From Morella rubra (Eukaryota; Streptophyta; Magnoliopsida; Fagales; Myricaceae): a DNA stretch of 64,000 nt. The notes under the pieces are model-generated. The model was not told where the DNA came from, did no database searches, and worked only from the letters and a program-made list of their open reading frames with translations. How positions within the stretch are numbered: position 1 is the stretch's first letter; each line of letters opens with the position of its first letter. The translations under genes were made by a program, and so were the position numbers. The stretch spans positions 4,301,637 through 4,365,636 of the forward strand of contig CM025851.1 in NCBI GenBank assembly GCA_003952965.2, read 5' to 3'. Shown piece after piece: positions 63,716 through 64,000 of the stretch.

Positions 63716-63979
63716 TTGTGGAACTGCAGAACAGATTATCTGACAGAAGTATGCAGCTATTCTCACGAAGGAAAAATGGGAACTCTGAGAGGAACTATGG
63801 ATCTGTTCATAGGAGTGAAAGATGGTTTGGATGATATCTCCTGCAAAATTCAAGGCAAAAGTAGCAAAGCTAGGCAATTGATGAGCCAGATAGCGAGTTC
63901 CATTGCTTTAGCTGGGACTTGCTCAACTTGCCTGCGGGCTGCAGGAATAAAGATGAGCACAAGCAAGTTCAGTGTCTAG
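63716..63979 (+). other. Open frame of 87 codons at the right edge, unassigned
   Basis: A + frame runs from ATG 63716 to a stop at 63977-63979. The product (HEGKMGTLRGTMDLFIGVKD, ISCKIQGKSSKARQLMSQIA) matches no family I know. It may be an exon of a gene that continues to the right, or chance; its base composition is nearer coding than the AT-rich sequence before it. Confidence 0.25.
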
Positions 63980-64000
63980 CAGGCGTTCAAGGCCCGTAGT

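Overview
This window is nuclear DNA from a eudicot plant, probably a woody one. The evidence is multi-exon genes with GT-AG introns and AT-rich intergenic DNA, a nuclear tRNA-Ile(AAU), plant-only proteins (OEP37, MRL7L, plant LARP6, plant ITPK4), and traces of LINEs and MITEs. I read splice sites by eye, and every multi-exon model below closes in frame. No species is claimed.

Layout, left to right. (1) 1-2010 (-): 5' part of a gene for a plastid-targeted Rossmann-fold (DprA/LOG-like) protein. (2) About 2.4-15.6 kb: a gene-poor block of tandem repeats, a partial copy of the last OEP37 exon, a 5.6-kb A-rich repeat array containing inverted (T-rich) segments, a decayed RING-finger pseudogene and a MITE. 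(3) 15880-19132 (-): OEP37, a chloroplast outer-envelope channel, followed by a tRNA-Ile gene. (4) 20733-27092 (-): LARP6, a La-module RNA-binding protein with a PAM2 motif. (5) 28749-39426 (-): ITPK4, an inositol phosphate kinase, with a duplicated internal exon and a truncated LINE in its introns. (6) 40165-44710 (-): URH1, a uridine nucleosidase; exon 2 is duplicated inside a tract that looks like an assembly fault. (7) 46359-48398 (+): a long serine-rich protein of unknown function in one exon. (8) 52239-52574 (+): a small plant-specific protein. (9) 54677-56694 (-): MRL7L, a thioredoxin-fold plastid regulator, with a 37-bp U2 snRNA fragment just upstream. (10) 57876-63185 (-): PARG1, poly(ADP-ribose) glycohydrolase.

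The genes are ordinary housekeeping and organelle genes, not an operon or pathway cluster. From memory, OEP37, LARP6B and ITPK4 lie close together in Arabidopsis (At2g43950, At2g43970, At2g43980), and MRL7L and PARG1 lie close together elsewhere on chromosome 2 (At2g31840, At2g31870). The window therefore seems to join two old conserved blocks.

The most unusual material is the A-rich array with foldback segments, the duplicated exons in ITPK4 and URH1, and a set of very short retro-insertions with clear target-site duplications: a 3'-truncated U2 fragment, a 36-bp LINE tail, and a LINE whose 5' junction carries an inverted copy of its own flank. I found no convincing new multi-gene system.
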